Positions 10,261 to 19,099 are shown, counted from the stretch's first letter. The stretch: 64,000 nt of DNA from Halopenitus malekzadehii (GCF_900108505.1 NZ_FNWU01000001.1:124001-188000), one strand, 5' to 3'. Notes: generated from the letters alone by a model not told the origin. Translations and numbers: made by a program.

Positions 10261-10372
10261 GGCGGCGATCGATCGGCCCTCGATCCGATCGATCCGTGAC
10301 CGTGTGTATCCCGGAGGGTATTGAATCCTGTGAACGGCCCTTACGCGCCTCGTATCGGGCGAATTCAGGAAC

Positions 10373-10382
10373 TCTTATTAAG
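10373..10382 (+). promoter_or_regulatory. TATA-box region for the mini histone-fold gene
   Basis: The AT-rich TTATTAAGTA stands out in a GC-rich spacer and lies about 28 nt before the ATG at 10406. That is the usual archaeal TATA-to-start distance for a leaderless transcript, which supports 10406 over the in-frame ATG at 10388. Confidence 0.6.
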
Positions 10383-10405
10383 TATCGATGGCTAGCCTCG
10401 ATCGC

Positions 10406-10573
10406 ATGGCAGACCTCATTGTCAAAGCAGCGGTCAAGGACGCGCTGGATGAGAAGAACGTCGCCTCCGACTTCTACGAGGCGCTCGACGAGGAAGTCGA
10501 CGAGCTGCTCGCCGACGCCGCGCGACGCGCGGAAGCCAACGACCGGAAGACGGTCCAGCCGCGCGACCTCTAA
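10406..10573 (+). CDS. Mini histone-fold protein (DUF1931-like), 55 aa
   Basis: A very short, charged protein, MADLIVKAAVKDALDEKNVA to its end at AEANDRKTVQPRDL. The pattern VKAAVKDAL, then DFYEALDEEVDELLADAARRAEAN, then a short RKTVQPRDL segment is that of a single histone fold lacking a full N-terminal tail, as in the DUF1931 proteins of archaea. Such proteins may bind DNA or chromatin proteins; the function is unproven. It is monocistronic with its own TATA box and would be translated leaderless. The first in-frame ATG (10388) would put the start too close to the TATA box. Confidence 0.85.
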   Translation: MADLIVKAAVKDALDEKNVASDFYEALDEEVDELLADAARRAEANDRKTVQPRDL

Positions 10574-10691
10574 CTCGGTCCCCCTCTTTCCGTTATTTCG
10601 CCCGTCACGCTCACGAGCGGCGGCGCCGTCGAGTCGGAGCGGGTTGCCGTCACGCCGTCACATTGAACCGTGTCGACGTCACGCTATGGCA

Positions 10692-11426
10692 TTAGATCTC
10701 GTGAATCGCCACGCCGTCGTCGTCCCCGACGTGGACCTCGTCCGCCATATCGACGAAGAGGCCGTGATCGAGTACGCCGGGGATCGCCGAGAGCGTTCCC
10801 GCGAGCCGGCCCGGATCGGCGATCGCGTCGAACGAACAGTCGAGGACGAGGTTCCCGTTGTCGGTGACGACCGGGCCGTCCTTGCGCTCGGCGCGTCGGA
10901 GCGTCGGCTCCCCACCGGCGTCACGGATCGCCGTGGCGGCGGTCGTGTGTGCCTCCGGAAGCACCTCGACCGGCACGTCGGCGGTGAGTACGTTCGTCAC
11001 CTTCGAGGGATCGACGACGACGAGGAGCCGGTCGGCGGCCGCATCCACGACCTTCTCGCGGGCGTGTGCTGCACCGCCACCCTTGATGAGCGTCCCGGAC
11101 ACTTCCTCAACATCGCCACCCTCACCCGTGAGGACGACTTGATCCGCGCCGTCGATCGCGATATCGATGCCCGGACCGTCCGGTCCACAGACCGTGTCCA
11201 GTCCGACGGTCGGGATACCGTGGTCGCGCGCACACGCTCGGGCGTCGAAGGAGGTTGGGACGCCACGGACGTCCAGCCCGGCATCGACCGCGCGACCGAT
11301 CGCCCGTATCGCGTGTGCCGCCGTCGATCCCGTTCCGAGACCGACGACGTCGCCGTCCGAGACCGCTTCCGCTGCCGATTCGCCGGCACGTCGTTTCTGT
11401 GCGTCCGTTCCCCCGGTCGTCTTCAT
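10692..11426 (-). CDS. rpiA: Ribose-5-phosphate isomerase A
   Basis: Interconverts ribose 5-phosphate and ribulose 5-phosphate. The 244-residue protein has the RpiA motifs VGLGTGSTAAHAI (about 28-40), IDIAIDGADQV (about 86-96), LIKGGGAAHAREK (about 112-124) and VVDPSK. The ATG at 11426 (MKTTGGTDAQKRRAG) matches the family's N terminus; an upstream ATG at 11465 would overlap the orc stop and add unrelated residues. It follows orc on the same strand with a 35-nt gap, so the two may share a transcript, though their functions are unrelated. The convergent neighbour is the mini histone-fold gene. Confidence 0.95.
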   Translation of the reverse strand: MKTTGGTDAQKRRAGESAAEAVSDGDVVGLGTGSTAAHAIRAIGRAVDAGLDVRGVPTSFDARACARDHGIPTVGLDTVCGPDGPGIDIAIDGADQVVLTGEGGDVEEVSGTLIKGGGAAHAREKVVDAAADRLLVVVDPSKVTNVLTADVPVEVLPEAHTTAATAIRDAGGEPTLRRAERKDGPVVTDNGNLVLDCSFDAIADPGRLAGTLSAIPGVLDHGLFVDMADEVHVGDDDGVAIHEI

Positions 11427-11461
11427 ACGCGTGCCCTCGGCCCCCGCGTAGAAAAGCGCCG

Positions 11462-12586
11462 TCACTCCAGCCGGTCGAGAACGGCCTCGGCGTCGTACGC
11501 CAGCGTGAGCGTCCGCGACCGGCCACGTCCCTCGACGTCGGCGTACTCGGCGTCGATGATCCCGAGCTGGTCGAGCTTGTTGATGATCTCCGAATAGCGG
11601 GTGTATCCGAGATCGGTCTCCGCCTCGAAGGCCTCATAGACGTCGCCGGCACGCTCGCCCTCGTGGTCGACGAGCACCTCGACGAGCGCGCGCTCGGAGG
11701 CCGACAGTCCCCGCAGCGACCGCGAGAGGTGGACGAACTTCGACTTCTCGTAGGCGCTGTCGACGTCCTCGGCCGCGATCGTCTTCGAGGCGCGCATCTC
11801 CGCGTTGAGCCCCGCGCGCCGGAGGAGGTCGATCCCGACCCGCAGGTCGCCGTTCTCGGCGGTCAGCTCCGCGACCTGTTCGAGCTCCGGTCGGTCGAGG
11901 ACGCCGTCGTGGAACCCGCGGGCCGCGCGCTCGCCGAGGATGTCGGCGATCTCGGTCACGTCGTAGACGGGGAAGTAGACCTCCTCCGGCCGGAACACCG
12001 ACTGGACGCGCGCGTCGAGCTCGTCGATCACGTCGAGTCCGAGGTCCGAGGAGACAACGATCACGCCGATCTTCGCGCCCGAGTGGGTCTCGTGAGCGCG
12101 CAGCATCGAGTAGAGCGTGTCGGAGGCCTCGTTCTCGTAGAACAGGTAGTTCACGTCGTCGAGCGCCACGACCAGGACCTCGTCCTCGTCGATCAGGCGG
12201 TCGGTTATTTGGCCGAACAGCTTCTTGAAGGAGATCCCCGAGGAGGGCGGCTCGTACTCGAACAGGCGCTCGAAGAGCCGAGAGAAGACCGCATATCGGG
12301 TCGAGTCGACCTGGCAGTTGACGTGTGCGGTTTGGACGTCCGTTTGGGCGGCGAGCTCGCCGAACAGCTTCTGGATCGCGGTCGTCTTGCCGGTCCCCGG
12401 CGGGCCACGAACCATCGTGTTCAACGGGCGGGACCCGCGGGCAGCCGGCCGGAGCGCGTACTTCAGGCTCTCGACCTGGCTCTCGCGATGGTTGAACGTC
12501 TCCGGGACGTAGTCGATCTCGAAGACGTGCTCGTCGCGGAAGACGGACTCGTCCCACGAGAGCATCCCGTCCGGGTCCCCGGTCAT
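11462..12586 (-). CDS. orc: Orc1/Cdc6 family replication initiator
   Basis: An AAA+ ATPase of 374 residues that recognises origins and loads MCM. Walker A is GPPGTGKTTAIQKLF (about 61-75). The Walker B position reads VLVVALDDVNYLF, with Asp-Asp rather than Asp-Glu; I believe this variant is frequent in the Cdc6-2-like branch. Sensor and lid regions follow (LDARVQSVFRPEEVYFPVY), and the C-terminal third is a winged helix (YTRYSEIINKLDQLGIID). Haloarchaea encode many Orc paralogues, only some beside active origins. No origin-recognition repeats are visible in the 109-nt upstream spacer. A minus-strand GATTAAG about 30 nt before the ATG fits a leaderless transcript. Confidence 0.93.
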   Translation of the reverse strand: MTGDPDGMLSWDESVFRDEHVFEIDYVPETFNHRESQVESLKYALRPAARGSRPLNTMVRGPPGTGKTTAIQKLFGELAAQTDVQTAHVNCQVDSTRYAVFSRLFERLFEYEPPSSGISFKKLFGQITDRLIDEDEVLVVALDDVNYLFYENEASDTLYSMLRAHETHSGAKIGVIVVSSDLGLDVIDELDARVQSVFRPEEVYFPVYDVTEIADILGERAARGFHDGVLDRPELEQVAELTAENGDLRVGIDLLRRAGLNAEMRASKTIAAEDVDSAYEKSKFVHLSRSLRGLSASERALVEVLVDHEGERAGDVYEAFEAETDLGYTRYSEIINKLDQLGIIDAEYADVEGRGRSRTLTLAYDAEAVLDRLE

Positions 12587-12695
12587 CGTCTACACCACGT
12601 TTCCCGGAACACTTAATCGTTCCCCGGAGCGTCGGTGGAAGTGAAACGGCGCCAGAATCGGCCCGAACCGTTCGGAATCACGGCGTCGCGTTTCA

Positions 12696-14006
12696 CTATC
12701 GGGACGCTTTCGTCGGTGGGTCGATGGCGGTCTCCGCCGCCCCGACCGGTCCATCGGTCAACACGAGGACGTGCCGTGTTAACGATCGATGGACGCGCCG
12801 GCTGAACCGCGCCGTGACGTTCCAGCCGGCGTCGATTGCCGCCGATCGCCAGTCGCGATCCGCGATGAGCACCGTGCGATCGCTTGTCCGGTTAGCTTCC
12901 GTGAGCGCGCCGGTCACCAGGTCCGCCAACTCGTGGCGTTCGATCTTGGATTGGCGGCCATACGGGGCGTCGAAGACGACGCAGTCGACCCCGTCGTCGA
13001 CGATCGGCAGTCGTGTCGCGTCACCACGGAGCACGCTCCAGCCGGCCTCGGCATCCCCGTCCGCGTCGGTGGGCTCTGCCACCGAACCGGCCGACAGCGC
13101 TTCGAGGTTTCGGCGCGTCCCACGAACCATCTTCGCCTGGGCGTCCGCCGCCACGACGCGGGCGCCGACGGCGCCGGCTTCAAGCGGAATCCCGCCGGTT
13201 CCACACATCGGATCGAGCAGCGTCCCCCCCGGCCCCGCCCGTGCGATGTTCACGTACGCGCGGGCGTCGACCGGCGCCATGCTCCCGGGTTGGAAGAACG
13301 GTCGATCCGTGGGCTTTCGGGCGAAGTCCCGATCGGCGACGACCGTCCGCCACCCCAGGACACAGACGTCGGCCGCCTCCCCGTCGGCGCCCTCGACGGC
13401 CCGGTGGTCGGCACGGTCACCGGCCGCGAACAGCGCCCGCAGGACGTGATCGGGATCGTCGAGATCGACGTCGAACCCGCGGTCGACCAGCACCTGTCCG
13501 AGGTCACGTTCGGCACGTTCGGTCGAGATCTCGGCCGTCCCGCGCACGTCGCGTGCCCGCACGGCGACGCTGCCGGTGCGGTCGATGCTCGTAGCTCGCA
13601 ACGCGGCGACGGCGCTGGCGATCGTCGCGTCGGTTCGGCCGATCGCCTCGTGGGCGGCCCGCGTGTACGCAAGCCGCGCGACGCCATCGCCGACTCGACC
13701 GGCGCGAGCGATCCCGGGCGCGAGGAGTTCGACGCCCGGCACCAGGCAGCCGGCCTCGTAGGTCGCGAACGCGTCCTCTTCCCCGGCGAGTTCGAGCCAG
13801 TACACGAGTCCGGATCCGGTCGCGCACGCAATGAGGATAGCGGTCGGCGGTGGCTGCTCCCCACCGCCGTCCCCCGTGCCGTCTCGTTCATCGGCCGTCC
13901 CGCTCCAACTTTCGGTGACCAGCCGTCCGGTTTCAACATCCTCGACAGATTCGTTGGAAAGGACGGAACGTGTATTGGTGACCGATCGTTCGATATTCGG
14001 CGTCAC
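12696..14006 (-). CDS. trmG10: tRNA (guanine(10)-N2)-dimethyltransferase (archaeal Trm-G10)
   Basis: A class I SAM-dependent methyltransferase with an N-terminal THUMP region, which dimethylates G10 of tRNA. Visible are the SAM motif LLDPMCGTGGIPLEAG (about 262-277), the acidic loop DAQAKMVRGTRRNL, and the catalytic motif IV as DAPYGRQSKIER, with Ala where most relatives have Pro (DPPY). The start is uncertain. The first about 67 codons are poorly structured, and the DNA beyond about 13920 is clearly lower in GC than coding DNA. A GTG at 13805 (VYWLELAGEEDAF) would give a 369-residue protein closer to the family. It is divergent from the ABC importer operon. Confidence 0.85.
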   Translation of the reverse strand: MTPNIERSVTNTRSVLSNESVEDVETGRLVTESWSGTADERDGTGDGGGEQPPPTAILIACATGSGLVYWLELAGEEDAFATYEAGCLVPGVELLAPGIARAGRVGDGVARLAYTRAAHEAIGRTDATIASAVAALRATSIDRTGSVAVRARDVRGTAEISTERAERDLGQVLVDRGFDVDLDDPDHVLRALFAAGDRADHRAVEGADGEAADVCVLGWRTVVADRDFARKPTDRPFFQPGSMAPVDARAYVNIARAGPGGTLLDPMCGTGGIPLEAGAVGARVVAADAQAKMVRGTRRNLEALSAGSVAEPTDADGDAEAGWSVLRGDATRLPIVDDGVDCVVFDAPYGRQSKIERHELADLVTGALTEANRTSDRTVLIADRDWRSAAIDAGWNVTARFSRRVHRSLTRHVLVLTDGPVGAAETAIDPPTKASR

Positions 14007-14013
14007 CCGACTT

Positions 14014-14023
14014 TTGTGGTTAA
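14014..14023 (+). promoter_or_regulatory. TTGTGGTTAA motif upstream of livJ (candidate operator)
   Basis: This exact 10-mer recurs on the opposite strand at 19184-19193, at the promoter of the acyl-CoA operon, and its core TTGTGGT recurs at 25593-25599 before the local regulator gene. Here it sits about 40 nt upstream of the livJ TATA box. Shared control is an inference. Confidence 0.45.
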
Positions 14024-14058
14024 CACTCTGTCTGCAAAATCGGATATAGTTACCAAAG

Positions 14059-14067
14059 TTATTTATT
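14059..14067 (+). promoter_or_regulatory. TATA box of the livJHMGF operon
   Basis: TTATTTATT lies 26-34 nt before the ATG at 14093, the archaeal TATA spacing for a leaderless transcript. The region 14030-14070 is the most AT-rich for several kilobases. Confidence 0.65.
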
Positions 14068-14092
14068 CGGGCGTCCGGAATAGGCGTTCAGA

Positions 14093-15397
14093 ATGTCACG
14101 ATCTAACAGGCGACAAGTGCTGCGACGACTCGGCGGGGCCGCGACCGCGGCGGGAACGTTCGGATTCGCCGGGTGTATGGGGAACGGAAACGGTGGCGGC
14201 AACGGGAACGGCGGCAACGGCAATGGCGGCGGCAACGGTGCAACAACGGGCACGACTGGCGATACACTCGAGATCACGATCGGCTGTCCGACCGCTCTCA
14301 GTGGTGCCTTCGCTCCCAACGGTGAAGCCGAACGTGACGGCGGCCAGCTGGCGATTCGCCATCTCGAGAACGATCTCGATGTCTCCGTCGATCTCGTCAC
14401 TGCGGATACCGAGGTCGACCCCTCGGTCGCCGTTGAGCGACTCGAGGGAATGGTCGTCGAGGACGGCGTTCACGCCGCCTACGGCGGCGTCTCCTCCGCG
14501 GTCGGGATCGCGATGGGGTCGTGGGGGTCGGACAACCGCGTTCCGTTCTGTCCCCACGGCGCCTCCGACGACATCACCGGCGCCGAGTGTTCCGAGTACA
14601 TGTTCGCGACCTACTCCGGGAACTCGATGCAGGCTTCCGTCGCGGCCCCGCAGATGGCCGAACAGGCCGACGACTGGTACATCCTCTACTCGGATTACAC
14701 CTGGGGACAGACCGCAGAAACCATTTTCACGGAAGTCCTTGAGGAGAACGGCTCGAACGTGATCGGCTCCTCGGCGGTCCCGTTCCCGGCGGACGACTAC
14801 ACTTCCTACCTCAACACGGCCGAGGAGGCCGATCCCGACGGGATCGCGCTGTTGGTCGCCGGGCTCGACCAGCGGACCTCGATGAATCAGCTGCTCAGCG
14901 TCGGTCTGGAGCAGGACTACACGATCGCGATGCACCAGCTCGAGGACGTGAACCTCTGGGGCGTCGGCCAGGAAGCCGCCGCCGCGATCGACGTCGCCAG
15001 CCAGGGGTGGCTCCCCTCCCTCGACGTACCGGCGGACTGGATCTCGGAGATCCGCGAGATGTCCGAACACGAGCCATACGTCCGCCACTATATGGGCTAC
15101 ACGTCCGTCGACCAGCTCGTCCGCGCCGCGGTTCGGGCCGGCTCGACCGACGGTGAAGCGATCAAGAACGAACTCGAGGGCCACGAGGTCGAAAGCGAGC
15201 GTGTTCGGGCGCTGCAGCCCTCCGAAGAGTCGCTCTACTGGCGCGCCGCCGACCACCAGCTGGTGCAGCCGGTCTATGCCAGCGCGGGACGGGCGGTTGA
15301 GGACATGGAGTCCGACCCCGACCGCTGGTTCGAGGTCATCGACCGGATGCCCGGCGAGGAGGCGGCCGGGGAACCGAGCGCGGAGTGCGAGCTGTAG
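14093..15397 (+). CDS. livJ: ABC importer substrate-binding lipoprotein, branched-chain amino acid type (LivJ-like)
   Basis: An extracytoplasmic periplasmic-binding-protein-like receptor of 434 residues. The N terminus has a twin-arginine motif (NRRQVLRRLGG, residues 5-15), a hydrophobic stretch and a lipobox ending FAGC (Cys about 28), so it is expected to be exported folded by Tat and anchored by lipid. A Gly/Asn linker (about 30-50) follows, which is typical for haloarchaeal lipoproteins. The mature part has the type I fold of leucine/amide-binding receptors (ITIGCPTALSGAFAPNGEAE). The ligand could be a branched-chain amino acid, an amide, urea or a short organic acid; the adjacent acyl-CoA genes favour a carbon source. 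First gene of a five-gene operon. Confidence 0.9.
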   Translation: MSRSNRRQVLRRLGGAATAAGTFGFAGCMGNGNGGGNGNGGNGNGGGNGATTGTTGDTLEITIGCPTALSGAFAPNGEAERDGGQLAIRHLENDLDVSVDLVTADTEVDPSVAVERLEGMVVEDGVHAAYGGVSSAVGIAMGSWGSDNRVPFCPHGASDDITGAECSEYMFATYSGNSMQASVAAPQMAEQADDWYILYSDYTWGQTAETIFTEVLEENGSNVIGSSAVPFPADDYTSYLNTAEEADPDGIALLVAGLDQRTSMNQLLSVGLEQDYTIAMHQLEDVNLWGVGQEAAAAIDVASQGWLPSLDVPADWISEIREMSEHEPYVRHYMGYTSVDQLVRAAVRAGSTDGEAIKNELEGHEVESERVRALQPSEESLYWRAADHQLVQPVYASAGRAVEDMESDPDRWFEVIDRMPGEEAAGEPSAECEL

Positions 15398-15403
15398 GGT
15401 TCG

Positions 15404-16426
15404 ATGTCGGTCGCTACACTCGCGTCGACGCCCGACGAGCTGCCCTCGATCCCGTGGTTACTTGCGGGTCTCGCGCTGCTGGCGGTGGTGATCGTCACCC
15501 TCGCCGTGCGTCCGCAGCTGTTCATCAGCAACCTCGTTGGTGGACTCGTCTACGGGATGATCCTGATGATGATCGCGTTGGGGCTGTCGCTGATCCTCGG
15601 GCTGCTCGGCGTCGTCAACTTCGCACACGGCGCGCTGTTTATGCTCGGTGCGTACGGCGCGTATCAGACCGTCGCGTTGTTCGAGCTCCCCTTCTGGCTC
15701 GCGTTGGTCGTCGTTCCGATCGGCGTCGGACTGCTCGGCGTGCTGATGGAGGTGACGGTCCTCCGGCGACTCTACGGGGAGGACCCGCTTATCGGCCTGC
15801 TTGCCACCTTCGGGGTCGCGTTGATGCTCGAGGAAGCGACCCGCGCCCAGTGGGGCGGCACGCCGCTGAGCTTCGACCCGCCGGCCGTGCTGCGGGCGTC
15901 CGTCCAGGTTGGATTCCTCGAGATCGCGACCACGCGGCTGTTCACCGCCGCCGTCGGCGCGCTCGTGGTCGGCGGTCTCTATGTGCTGATGTACCGAACC
16001 GACTTCGGGCTCTCGATCCGCGCCGGGCTCCAGGACCAGCAGATGGCCGAGTTCCTCGGCATCGACATCCCGAAACGGTTCACGATCGTCTTCTTCATCG
16101 GCGCGGCGATCGCCGGGTTGAGCGGCGTGCTCCGTGGTGCCGAGGTCGGGATGGACCTGGGGATGGGGATGGACTTCGTCATCCTCGCGTTCGTCGTCAT
16201 CGTCGTCGGCGGGCTCGGCAGCATCTTCGGAAGCGTCGTGAGCGCGCTGTTGATCGGCGTCGCGGTCTTCGTCACGCCGGTGATGCTTCGGGCGGCCACG
16301 ACCGTGGCCGGCCTCGAGTGGCTGTACGTCTCCGGGATCGGCGGGCTGATGCCGTTCCTCGTGATGATCGGCGTCCTGCTCGTCCGTCCGCGTGGCCTCT
16401 TCGGTGAGGAGGGGTTACTCGAATGA
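15404..16426 (+). CDS. livH: Branched-chain amino acid-type ABC permease (LivH-like)
   Basis: An integral membrane permease of 340 residues with about eight to ten hydrophobic segments. LivH-family landmarks include LVYGMILMMIALGLSLILGLLG after the first segment region, NFAHGALFMLGAY (about 76-88), and a cytoplasmic loop (SIRAGLQDQQMAEFLGIDI) that is the coupling contact for the ATPase. It follows livJ by 6 nt and overlaps livM by 4 nt. The first about 45 residues (ASTPDELPSIPWLLAGLALL) form an extra N-terminal hydrophobic segment compared with bacterial LivH. Substrate is set by LivJ and is unknown. Confidence 0.93.
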   Translation: MSVATLASTPDELPSIPWLLAGLALLAVVIVTLAVRPQLFISNLVGGLVYGMILMMIALGLSLILGLLGVVNFAHGALFMLGAYGAYQTVALFELPFWLALVVVPIGVGLLGVLMEVTVLRRLYGEDPLIGLLATFGVALMLEEATRAQWGGTPLSFDPPAVLRASVQVGFLEIATTRLFTAAVGALVVGGLYVLMYRTDFGLSIRAGLQDQQMAEFLGIDIPKRFTIVFFIGAAIAGLSGVLRGAEVGMDLGMGMDFVILAFVVIVVGGLGSIFGSVVSALLIGVAVFVTPVMLRAATTVAGLEWLYVSGIGGLMPFLVMIGVLLVRPRGLFGEEGLLE

Positions 16427-17520
16427 GTGACGCGACCGAACCGACGGCGGACGGACGCGACCGGCTGCTCGCGTCCATTAGCCGTTACCAGGTCCCGATC
16501 GGGATCCTGCTGCTCGTGGGTCTGTTGCGTCCCGTCATCGCCCACGACGCCCTGTTGGGAAGCAGCTACATCGCGTCCTCGATGCTGATCTGGATGCTGT
16601 TCGCGGCGGCGTTCAACCTCCTATACGGGTACAGCGGGCTGCTCTCGTTCGGCCACGCGATCTTCCTCGGCACCGGCATTTACGGGGTCGCGATCGGGTT
16701 GCGCCACTTCGATCTCCCGTACCTCGTTGCCGCGCCGATCGGCGTGATCGTCGCCGGGCTGATCGCCTACGGGATCGCCCGGCTCATCGTCGGTTACGGG
16801 GAGATCTACTTCGCGATGTTGACGCTCGCGTTCGCGGAGGCGATCCACTTCGTGGTCAACGCCGATCCCTTCGGGCTGACCGGCGGCGCCGACGGGCTTC
16901 GCTCCGGCACGACGCCGGGATGGATCGAGAGCTTTCGCGGACAGAGCGTCGTCCAACTCGGCGGCGGCGAGTTCGACCTCTATTATTTCGTCGCGATCGT
17001 CTTCGTTCTCGCGACCCTCGCGCTCTGGCAGATCGTCCGGTCACCGTTCGGCCGGACGCTCGTCGCCATCCGCGACAACGAGGAGCTCGCACGGGCGATG
17101 GGAATCTCGACCGCCCGGTACCAGGTGTGGGCGTTCACCCTGTCGGGCATCTTCTCGGCGATCGCCGGGACGCTGCTCGTGATCCGGAACTCGGGTGCCT
17201 CCCTCGAGAACTTCGGGATGATGACCGGCGCCGAGGTCATCCTGATGTCGATCTTCGGCGGGATGAGCTACTTCTTCGGCCCGATCGCCGGGGCGTTCTC
17301 CTGGTTCTTCGCGCGGGAGTATCTCACGAACCTGGAGATGGTGGCCGTTCCGCTTTTGGGAACCGTCGACGTCGGCCCGATCCTCGGCTACTGGCGGTTC
17401 TTCTTCGGGTTCCTCTTCGTCGTCGTGATCGTGCTTTCGCCGCGGGAGGGACTGTGGGGATTCGTTCGGTCGATCGCCGACCGCGTGCGACGCCGCCTTA
17501 CCGAGGTGATCCGTGAATGA
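16423..17520 (+). CDS. livM: Branched-chain amino acid-type ABC permease (LivM-like)
   Basis: The second transmembrane subunit, 365 residues. LivM hallmarks are the AAFNLLYGYSGLLSFGHAIF segment (about 60-80), YFAMLTLAFAEAIHF, and a coupling loop VAIRDNEELARAMGISTARY (about 208-227). About ten membrane segments are predicted by eye. It overlaps livH upstream and livG downstream by 4 nt each, so stoichiometric translation is likely. The N-terminal 25 residues are charged and cytosolic. Together with LivH it forms the heterodimeric channel. Confidence 0.93.
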   Translation: MSDATEPTADGRDRLLASISRYQVPIGILLLVGLLRPVIAHDALLGSSYIASSMLIWMLFAAAFNLLYGYSGLLSFGHAIFLGTGIYGVAIGLRHFDLPYLVAAPIGVIVAGLIAYGIARLIVGYGEIYFAMLTLAFAEAIHFVVNADPFGLTGGADGLRSGTTPGWIESFRGQSVVQLGGGEFDLYYFVAIVFVLATLALWQIVRSPFGRTLVAIRDNEELARAMGISTARYQVWAFTLSGIFSAIAGTLLVIRNSGASLENFGMMTGAEVILMSIFGGMSYFFGPIAGAFSWFFAREYLTNLEMVAVPLLGTVDVGPILGYWRFFFGFLFVVVIVLSPREGLWGFVRSIADRVRRRLTEVIRE

Positions 17521-18395
17521 CCGACACATCGTCCGACGACGCGACCGAAGCGGAACGCGTGACCGACGACGCGACCGACCCGGCGTCCGTAACTGGCCCG
17601 GGAACTGACCACGAATCGCTTGACCCGACCGAGGCGGCCCTCGGTGCACGCGGGCTCACGAAGCGGTTCGGCGAGCTCACCGCGGTCGGCGGGGTCGACC
17701 TCGCCGTCCCGGAGGGCGAACTCCGCGCCATCATCGGCCCGAACGGTGCGGGCAAGACCACGTTCTTCAACGTCCTGACGAACGCGCTGGAGCCGACCGC
17801 CGGCGCCGTCTATCTCCACGGTGAGGAGATCACCGGCACGCCTCAGTACGCCCGGCCACACGACGGGCTCGTCCGATCGTTCCAGTCGAACCAGCTGTTC
17901 ACCGAACAGACGGTCCACGAGAACGTCCGGATCGTCGCCCAGACCGCCGAACAGGGCGCGTTCTCGCTGGACCTTCTCGGGCGCGGTCGCGATCTCGCGA
18001 CCGAACGCGCCCACGAGGTCCTCGAGCTGACCGAGCTCGACGATCTCGCCGAGGAAACGGCCAAGAACCTCTCCCACGGCGACCAGCGCCGGCTCGGGAT
18101 CGCGATGGCGCTGGCGACCGACCCGAGCGTGCTCCTGCTCGACGAGCCGACCAGCGGGCTCGGTGCCGTCGAGACCGAGACCACCGCCGACCTCATCGAG
18201 GACATCCAATCCGAGCTCGGACTCACCTTGTTGCTGATCGAACACGATATGAACATCGTCCTCTCACGAAGCGACCGAATCACCGTTCTTCACCGCGGCG
18301 AGGTACTAACGACCGGAACGCCCGAGGAGATACGCAACGACGACGCGGTCCAGGAGGCGTACCTCGGCGAGCGTGACGAGGAGGGATCGCTGTGA
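17517..18395 (+). CDS. livG: ABC importer ATPase LivG-like
   Basis: A nucleotide-binding subunit of 292 residues. Walker A is GPNGAGKTTFFNVL (about 79-92), the signature region is NLSHGDQRRLGIA (about 182-194), where LSHGD replaces the textbook LSGGQ as often seen in LivG, and Walker B is VLLLDEPTSGLG (about 204-215), followed by the H-loop in LIEHDMNIV. An acidic 40-residue N-terminal extension rich in Asp, Thr and Glu precedes the normal start of the domain. It overlaps livM and livF by 4 nt each and pairs with LivF to power import. Confidence 0.94.
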   Translation: MTDTSSDDATEAERVTDDATDPASVTGPGTDHESLDPTEAALGARGLTKRFGELTAVGGVDLAVPEGELRAIIGPNGAGKTTFFNVLTNALEPTAGAVYLHGEEITGTPQYARPHDGLVRSFQSNQLFTEQTVHENVRIVAQTAEQGAFSLDLLGRGRDLATERAHEVLELTELDDLAEETAKNLSHGDQRRLGIAMALATDPSVLLLDEPTSGLGAVETETTADLIEDIQSELGLTLLLIEHDMNIVLSRSDRITVLHRGEVLTTGTPEEIRNDDAVQEAYLGERDEEGSL

Positions 18396-19099
18396 GTCTC
18401 CTCGAGGTGTCGGGACTGGAGGCCGGCTACGAGACCGGACAGATCCTCTTCGGGATCGACCTCGCGATCGAGGAGGGCGAAGCCGTCGGACTGCTCGGCC
18501 GGAACGGTGCGGGCAAGACGACCACGATGCGGGCGATTATGGGCGCCGATCTCCCCCGGATCATCGACGGCTCGATCCGATATCGCGACGCGGAGCTGCT
18601 CGATCGGAAAAGCTACGACCGCGCGGATCAGGGGATCAGCTTCGTCCCGGAGGAACGCCAGCTGTTCCCGCGGCTGACCGTGACCGAAAACGTCCATATC
18701 GCTGCATCGGCGGCTGAGGACCCCCTACCGGCCGAGGAGATGTTCGATCTGTTCCCCGAACTCGACGAGATGCGCGATCGTCACGCGAAGAATATGAGCG
18801 GCGGCGAACAGCAGATGCTGGCGATCGCTCGCGCACTCGTGTCGAACCCGGACCTGATGCTGCTCGATGAGCCCTGTGAGGGACTTGCGCCCCAGATCGT
18901 CGAGCGGCTGGAGGACGTCGTCACCCGGATCAACGACGAACGCGGCGTGACGGTGCTCATCGTCGAACAGAACGTGGCGACCGCGATGGCCGTCGCGGAC
19001 CGTCACTACATCCTGGACGAGGGCCGGATCGTCGAGGAGGTCACCACCGACCGACTTCGGGAGGACGACGAGCTGCGTCAGCGACACCTCGGCGTCTAG
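18392..19099 (+). CDS. livF: ABC importer ATPase LivF-like
   Basis: The second ATPase subunit, 235 residues, the usual LivF length. Walker A is GRNGAGKTTTMRAI (about 37-50), the signature motif is NMSGGEQQMLAIARAL (about 134-149), and Walker B is LMLLDEPCEGLAP (about 154-166), with Cys in place of the usual Ser/Thr after EP. FVPEERQLFPRLTV is a strong LivF marker. It ends the importer operon; a 126-nt AT-rich control region separates it from the acyl-CoA genes on the same strand. Confidence 0.94.
   Translation: MSLLEVSGLEAGYETGQILFGIDLAIEEGEAVGLLGRNGAGKTTTMRAIMGADLPRIIDGSIRYRDAELLDRKSYDRADQGISFVPEERQLFPRLTVTENVHIAASAAEDPLPAEEMFDLFPELDEMRDRHAKNMSGGEQQMLAIARALVSNPDLMLLDEPCEGLAPQIVERLEDVVTRINDERGVTVLIVEQNVATAMAVADRHYILDEGRIVEEVTTDRLREDDELRQRHLGV

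Noticed and set aside
12587-12695. Repeated TTCCCGGAA/TTCCCCGGAG-like sequences upstream of orc, considered as origin-recognition repeats.
   Set aside because: Only two imperfect short copies, no long AT-rich unwinding region and no typical ORB spacing.
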